A stretch of 64,000 bases of DNA from Loxodes magnus (lineage: Eukaryota > Ciliophora > Karyorelictea > Loxodida > Loxodidae), in contig CAMPDV010000252.1 in NCBI GenBank assembly GCA_946699065.1, forward strand, positions 310,001 through 374,000, given 5' to 3'. The number at the start of each line of letters is the position of its first letter. The first letter of the stretch is position 1. The notes beneath the pieces were generated by a model that worked only from the letters and a program-made list of their open reading frames with translations, did no database searches and was not told the origin of the DNA. A program made the position numbers and the translations under genes. Positions 57,201 to 64,000 of the stretch are shown here, piece by piece.

Positions 57201-60200
57201 ACTTAAATTGAAATTATTTTTACGATAACTTATAGTAAATTTTAATAATTTTAAAATCTTAAGTAAATAAAATTAAAAATTTAGATTTTGCATATCAATA
57301 TGGCCAAAAATTGACAATATTTGTTTATTTGCGAAAAAAACTAGAAAATTAAAAATATTATTACTTAAATATCATTAAATAATTTAATAGTAAAATCAAT
57401 AATCTGAGTAATTGAATCTAAAAATAACTATTGAAGTTTTGCTAAAAGAAAATTAATTAAATTTTGAAATATTCTATACAAAAAAATTGAGTTTTTTCCA
57501 TTTTGGAAAATAGCAAAAGTATAATAAAATAGATTTATTTAATATTAAAAATTGTGAGTAAATTATAATTAGTTTCTAAAACAAGATAAAGTTAAAAAAT
57601 AGTAATATAAGAAAAGTGGATATTTAATTAGTTACTTAATCATATTAGTAATCATTTTTAATAATTTAGTTTAAATTACTGATAAGAAAATCTCAGCATC
57701 AAAATTTGTGTACTAATTAAATTTTAAACTCTTCCAAAATCAAGCTTAAATATATAAAAGCTAAGACCAGAAGAAAATTTAATAATTAAAAGAAAGTAGG
57801 AGAAAATATTAAAAAAATGAAGTTGAAGTATTATTAATTTTCAATGTAATACAATAATTAATAAAATAAGGTTATTAAAAAGATCTTTTGTAGAGTAATC
57901 TTATATTTAGATGAAACTAAATAAACTTTATTGATAAAAATATTTCATTAATGCAAAATTTCCATATCAAAGCTTAAAAATTATTTTAATTTTACATAAT
58001 AAAATTATTTATCATTAGATAGTTAAAAATTAAATAGTAAATATTTTTAAATAAGATGTAATTCTATAATAATATCTAATTATTTAAATAAGATATTATA
58101 GAAAATTTATAAACAAATATGCTTTTATTATAAAAAACCTCGCGTATATTTTTAAATGTTGCAAAATATAAGAATACCTTTAGATGACACCCTTTCTTTA
58201 AGAATCAAGAAAACAAAAAGATATTTAATTATATTCTGCTTTGATAAATGGCTACTACAAAATTTAAAATACCAATCTTAACTAAATAAAAGAAGAATTT
58301 TTGTATGATAATTACAAAATTATTTAAATTTAGCTTAGGAAAGATAAAGGGAAATAAAAATGTTAAATAATAACTAAAATTGAAAATCATTAAGTAATGC
58401 TTATAAAAAATGTTTAACTACAAATAAAAATATCACACTAGTTTTTTATATAGATAATTCCATCAAAAGCAAAAGTTTATTATTAGAATTATAATTATAG
58501 AAATTGATAGTTCATAGATTTTTTAAAATAAATGAATAACAAGATATATATAAAAATAAAAATTGTATGGCTAATTTAATTACAACAAAATTAATAATTT
58601 AAGAAATTAATTTTATCTAAAAATATTTTTAAAAAAATTTCATATTTAGAGTGAAACATAAAAAAACTATCTATATCAATAATCTTAAAATTTTTATTTA
58701 CTATAATTAGAATTTGTAAGTGAAAAATTTATTTAGAACTGAAAAATACTTTAGCAAAGTTTATTTTTTAAGAAAATTATAGAAAAATTAGATAAAGTTG
58801 ATTTAAATTTTCTATAAGATAAGAGTTAAGATCTTAAATAAAATATTAATAAAAAATAAATAAGTTAGAAGATATTTTAGCAATAATAATCATTAGTACT
58901 CATGAAGATATTTTATAAAATACTAAAATAGCTTATATTTCAATAAGTCAGGAAATTAAAAAAATCATATTCTAGATAAAAAAATAAACAAATATTTTAA
59001 GACATTAAAAAAGAAAAAATTAGTGAAAATAAGAAGAATCTTTAATTTTCCCAAATTATATGCTTTTAAATTTATGAAAAAATTGATTATAGTAAAGTTA
59101 TCTACTTCCACTATTTTATGAACCTAGATTAGTAATTAAAAAATAGTACCTAAAGGATTGATTTATAAAAAGCTATATAAAAATTATTACAAATTTGATT
59201 ATTTAAAATTTAATTTAGAATTTTTGGATAGAATAATGATTTTTAATTTATTAATAGAATAATCTATTGCAGATACATAAAGGAGTTACTATTTAACTAT
59301 ATCAGAAAATTTAATCTTCAACCTAAAACAGGACAATAAATAACACGATTTAATCTATTTTTTTCTGTATTAAAAAGGCAATTTTCTATTATTAACTCTA
59401 TCAAAGACTTTGCAATAACTGAAAATTTATTAAAACAAATATTATAAAAAAGATTAATTCGACTCCTCTTATCTGTTCTTTAGACATGAAATAGATACCA
59501 TTTCATAGTATGAAAGCTGCTATTAATAAATAATTTATTTTTAAGTTATTTAAAATGCTAATGATGAAAATTTTATTTTAGATGAAAATGCAATCCACTG
59601 AACTAATAATATTGTTAAGCATCAGAATCATAATTATAATTTTCAGAATTATAAGTTGGAAGATGAAATGAACTTCTCATATATCTTGATTAACTTCAAG
59701 AAATTAAACTTATCTTAGAATCTATTTGCAAGGAAAACATATTTTTGATTTTATATATATGAATATTTTTTTAACTTCTGCTTATGAAGATATAAAAAGT
59801 GAAAACATAATTTATATTCTATATATAATTAAAAAAAGAGGATAGAAAGTTAGATGGAATCTAAGTTCTATTTACTTCAGCAGTTTATTACAAAATAAGC
59901 ATTTATCTCTATTTATAATTTAGCTTAAATAGATAAATAAAAGTCATTATTATTATTCTTTATTATTGGTTCGACTTTATGAAAACTTAAATTGTCTTTT
60001 CAATCAGCTTGCTCTTTAAAATTTTTAAAATACTAATTTTTCTATTGATTAATTTCAAATTTATTCTCTTTTTTGATTATTATTTGCAGCAACAATTTTT
60101 TTCTATATATGAGCATGAAGAATATTTAAAAGATACTAATTTTACTTTACTTAAAATTCTAAAATTATTAATTTTTCCTATAGACATAAATAGATTTTAA

Positions 60201-63200
60201 AGTCTCCCCCTATTTTTAGTAAAAGTTTTAAACATTTTAAGATATTTAATGATGGACTTTGATAAACTATTTCTTAAACAATAGAAATAAAAAATCTATA
60301 GAATATGAACTGATTAAAGAAATGAGTAAGGTAGATTATATTAAAATTTTACTCAATAAATTGCTCTAAAAAAATATCAATGATATAGAATTAAAAATTT
60401 TAAAGGCATTCATTATTACTCTTTATAATTACAAATATATTAACTATTTTTATATATTAATAATTTTAAAGTTAGTCATCTTTACTTTTAAAATACTTTA
60501 TTCATTGAAATATAATTAGATCAATGATTTATTTTCGTGTTTTTATTTATTTTTTTAATTAAATTTAAAGAAAGTTAAAATTAGCTTCGTTTTTATTTCA
60601 GAATTTTATTCAATATATTTCCTTTAATATAAAGGGATTAAAAATAGTTGCCTTGTTATTCACATTCATCTTATCATTTTTTATCAGAATAAAAAACTTT
60701 GATAAGTTACTCCCGCCATCATAAAAGTTAGAAATTGAAATTTTAATTTATTGTTGTTCCAATAAATTCAAAAATCACAACATGTTTAATTTATAACTCT
60801 TTAAAATTTATACCTTAATTAAAATTACTTATTAGACTGCAAATTTGTCTTTGCTTATTATTTATAGTTAGTTATTGTTTAATATCAATTTTTATTGAGT
60901 ATAATGTATTTGACTAATAATTTTAATTATTTCTTTTATTGTATATTGAAATATTTTAATATTATGAAAAAGAAATCTTCTAATGAGTAATACTATTTTT
61001 AACAAATTACAAAAGTTTATTACTATTTTTCTTTTTAATTACTTTTAATCTTATGATCTACTACTTTAAAATTGTTTTTTATTAAACTATCTAAAGAATT
61101 ATAAAATTTTTAATTTTATATCTGGAGATAAAAATAATATCTATCTTATTAAATATTTTATCTTTAGCACTAATAAAAGTTTCAGCATTTATTTATTTTA
61201 ACTTTTTTAAATAAAAAAACCTAGTTTATACTTTGAAATTTTCATTAAATATATAATAAAATCAAAGATCTTTGACTAAAGCATCTAATAAAAATCCGAT
61301 TTATTCCTGTCCATTTTATCTATTTACTTTATGTTAATTAGTTTGTATTTCTGAATGTATTCAAATCTAGCTTAATCGATAAAATTTCAATGCTTAAATT
61401 CTTTTTATCCACTAGCATTGATATAAATTATTGAGTTTTATAGGTATATCCTCCTTATTCAGTGAATGAAAGAGAAAGATGATTTCAATAACCTTATTTA
61501 AAATTTGGTTTAAATTAGAAAATAGACCTTAATAACTTCTAAACTGATTATACATATAATTTCCCCGTAAATAGGAAGAATATCCATTTAATGAATGGTC
61601 TTTCCACATCCAAATAAGCTATCACTGAATAAAGTTTAGAATCGTTTGCTTTCAAGTTAATTAACTTTAATATTAAGATGACCTTATTTTTTAATGTATC
61701 TTTATTCAAATTCAGGTAGTGATTCTGGAAAATCTATTCATAAACTTTATTTTTTCCTTTCAATTTTTAATTTTTCTTAAATTAATAATTTTGATTCATG
61801 AAAAAAGATTAAGAAAGAACTTTAAGGAAAATATTTTTGGTTATATCTCTATCTAAACATTTTTTAATTTCATGGTAAGAAAACATCAAAATAATCTATC
61901 TATTAAATAATCTAAATTCTTTCAATACTATTTAAAAAGATGTTAGGCTATTTAAATTAGCAAAAAAGTATATTTTTATAAAATTTTTTATCATAGTAAA
62001 GATAAAAAGGGCAAAGTAAAAAAAGCAGTCATTCAAAAAATTTTGAACGAAAGATGATTTGTCATCTAAAATTAAAAAATTAAAAATAGAAATATCTAAG
62101 CTAATAATATATTGAAAAAAAGGAAAAAATAGAAAGCAATCATAAATATAAAATTTATAAATATAATTTAAAAGGAATAAGTAACTTTTGAAACTATTAA
62201 AAATTATATAAAATAAAAAAGTTAGAAAATAAAAAGATTAGCAAATAAGTGTCAAGTATATAAGTTAAAGTAAAATGTTTGAATATTTACAAACTAAAAT
62301 GTAGTTATAACAAGTTTTAAACAAAAATGAAGTAATATATATAAAAATATGAAATATAGAAGATTAAAAGGAAAATTATGATAAAAAAATAAAAATGGTT
62401 TAAAACAATGGAGCAAAAAATTTATTATTAATTCAAATTTTATTTTTAAGTTAACATAAGATTTTAGAATAATATTATTGAAAAAATGTTACAGATTTTT
62501 TAAAACAATTATCTATTATTTATAAAAGTAAAATTAAAAAGTTAAAAAAATTAAAATTTCTATAAAGTAGAAGACTAAAATATAAGAAATATCTAAACTA
62601 GTATTTAGAAAATAAATAGGTTTAAAGTCTCAAAATTATTTTTTTTAATTTAATTGCAAAAATCACTGAAATTTAAGAAAAAATTTATTTAATAAATAAA
62701 GATTAAAAAATATTAAAACTAATCTGAATGCTAATAATTAAAAATTGGATATTTTAAATAATTTCCTTTCGATTTTTTTCTGATTTTTGTCAAAGTTGTT
62801 ACTACTTTTATAGAAATAGTTGAATTTTCAATATATTTAATTCAATTTTTTAATTTTATTTATTGAGTTTCTCTGAGCCTATTTTGGTAGATTTTATAAA
62901 AATAAATAAGTTTCTAAGGTATAAGTGCTATTAAATAAAAATTGTAACTAAAATATCATAAAATATTTTAATTTCTAATAAAATTATTTGTTTATAAATA
63001 TCAGAATATAAATGAAAAACTTAAAAAGTACATTTTATATTTAAAATTTAAATACAAAAATAATTATAAATTTCTATCTAATTTAATTTATTCAAATTAA
63101 TTTTCATATAAAAAGATACCTCGGAGATTCTTTTATTAAAATCTTCATTAATATTTTTTATGAAAAAAGAAAAATAAAATAAATGTAAATTGAATAGTAA

Positions 63201-63319
63201 TATAAATTAAATAAAAATTTAAAACAAAAAGTTAAAAATAAATTAAAATGCTTAATTTAAAGTGATTCTTATAATTTTTAAAAGAGTAATAAGTAATAAT
63301 TAATTATAAACTTTTAGGA
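57201..63319. other. long A+T-rich stretch, nothing recognised
   Basis: Six kilobases without a supportable gene. A frame (UAR as Gln) at about 59,280-59,480 reads somewhat like protein (K-E-L-L-F-N-Y-I-R-K-F-N-L-Q-P-K-T) but two frames are open there. The plus-strand frame at 60,009-60,200 is Phe/Leu/Ile-rich and looks compositional. Confidence 0.4.
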
Positions 63320-63520
63320 ATGAACTTTAAAATGGAAGAATAGGTTAGATGTGATCACTTAATAGGCTCACTAGATTTTTAAATCGCTACATAAGTTTGA
63401 AAACTCATAATTTATTGTTCAACCACCTTGGGCTGTTTGAATTATATGTTAAGAACTAGAAGAACTTATGTAAGTGGGTTCAAAACCTGCTCTTTGATCA
63501 ACACTAAATATCAATCAGTA
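63320..63520. other. less A+T-rich segment of unknown nature
   Basis: Contains GTGGG-TTCAAAA-CCTGC (63,472-63,488), shaped like a tRNA T-arm, and other short inverted matches. No acceptor, D or anticodon arm fits around it, and no protein-like frame stands out. Possibly the end of another element. Confidence 0.3.
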
Positions 63521-64000
63521 TAATAAATTGAATTGTATAAATTTTTAGAGTTTTAAGGAGTTAAAATTCCTTTCTATTATAAATAAAAGAATAAGCATAT
63601 CTAATATTTTAAATAGGAATTAAAAAGATTAATATTATTATTAAAGCATAGAACAATTATTTTAATTGCATAATTGTAGAATATAACTAAATAAATCTAT
63701 ATAATACTATTAAAATTTTATAATTTATAGTTATTTTAGCGATAAATCTATTATTTTTGAAGGTGAAAATAATAATAAATTAGCTGTAAAATTATTTTAA
63801 ATATGATATCTAATTACTAAGCTTTATCTACTTTAGTATCCATATTAATTATTAGAGAAAATAGAGATTCTTTGTAAAAGTTCCAGTTAGTAAATTGAAG
63901 TTACTTTTTTTATTCATACTAAAGTATATTAAATTTAAGCCAAAACCGGATTTAATAAAAAATACCGCCAAAATATGAAAAAATTTCAATAACCAATTGA
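63521..64000. other. A+T-rich stretch, nothing recognised
   Basis: No coding signal or matched repeat. Confidence 0.45.

Noticed and set aside
60009-60200. 63-residue Phe/Leu/Ile-rich plus-strand frame
   Set aside because: Composition expected from A+T-rich DNA; no motif, repeat match or drop in A+T content.
63426-63500. Possible tRNA with T-arm GTGGG-TTCAAAA-CCTGC
   Set aside because: No acceptor stem pairs with the following TCTTTGA and no anticodon or D arm fits at the right distance.
1-64000. Tetrahymena chromosome-breakage sequence, telomeric repeats (GGGGTT/CCCCAA arrays), CRISPR array
   Set aside because: Scanned by eye on both strands; only isolated CCCCAA occurrences and no regular spaced repeats were seen.
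1-64000. Plasmodium, Dictyostelium or organelle origin suggested by the A+T content
   Set aside because: Those would show long standard-code (or organelle-code) genes; here protein-like frames appear only with TAA/TAG as Gln, and no organelle gene is visible.

Overview
The window is extremely A+T-rich (about four-fifths A+T by eye). Read with the standard code it holds no convincing gene. Read with TAA and TAG as glutamine, as in many ciliates, many protein-like frames appear. They carry coiled coils, CCHC zinc knuckles and the C-terminal CCHC motif of LINE-type reverse transcriptases. With no housekeeping gene, rRNA or tRNA, this best fits germline-limited (micronuclear) DNA of a ciliate, perhaps Tetrahymena-like. 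The organism and nuclear compartment are inferences; the in-frame UAR pattern and the repeats are seen directly.

Layout. At least seventeen decayed copies of a gag-like (ORF1-like) family are scattered on both strands. Typical copies have a Glu/Lys/Gln-rich coiled coil, a CX2CX4HX4C knuckle and a downstream G-N-I-Y-K/R-K-K-like motif. The longer type lies near 6.3-7.1, 12.3-13.1, 18.0-18.5, 20.0-20.9, 28.2-29.0, 46.2-46.9 and 47.7-48.2 kb. Shorter elements of about 310-790 bp contain only this kind of ORF and end in a conserved hairpin; they lie near 0.4-0.7, 8.7-9.0, 15.5-16.2, 27.3-27.8, 31.6-32.1, 49.9-50.6 and 53.8-54.5 kb. Three reverse-transcriptase C-terminal fragments lie at 7.1-7.9, 26.2-26.6 and 56.5-57.2 kb.

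Two large diverged inverted repeats organise the first half: 2.96-5.59 kb with 22.5-25.56 kb, and 11.04-15.35 kb with 25.62-31.27 kb. The right-hand block (22.5-31.3 kb, read on the minus strand) looks like the fuller copy of one long element. The arms carry different nested insertions, so one arm shows the empty site for an insertion in the other. A partial third copy of the first arm lies at 51.4-52.2 kb, and a direct repeat links 19.6-20.0 with 47.1-47.7 kb. A less A+T-rich coding-like tract at 42.1-43.9 kb has no family I recognise. A 230-bp G+C-rich, hairpin-rich island sits at 10.39-10.62 kb.

The most interesting signal is in-frame TGA at the same codons of the zinc-knuckle region in separate, diverged copies, sometimes aligned with TGG in a sister copy. 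Either UGA was read as an amino acid (most simply Trp) when the family was active, or a strong G-to-A bias has repeatedly turned TGG into TGA. Long stretches (35.8-41.9, 43.9-45.6, 57.2-63.3 kb) show nothing I can support as a gene.
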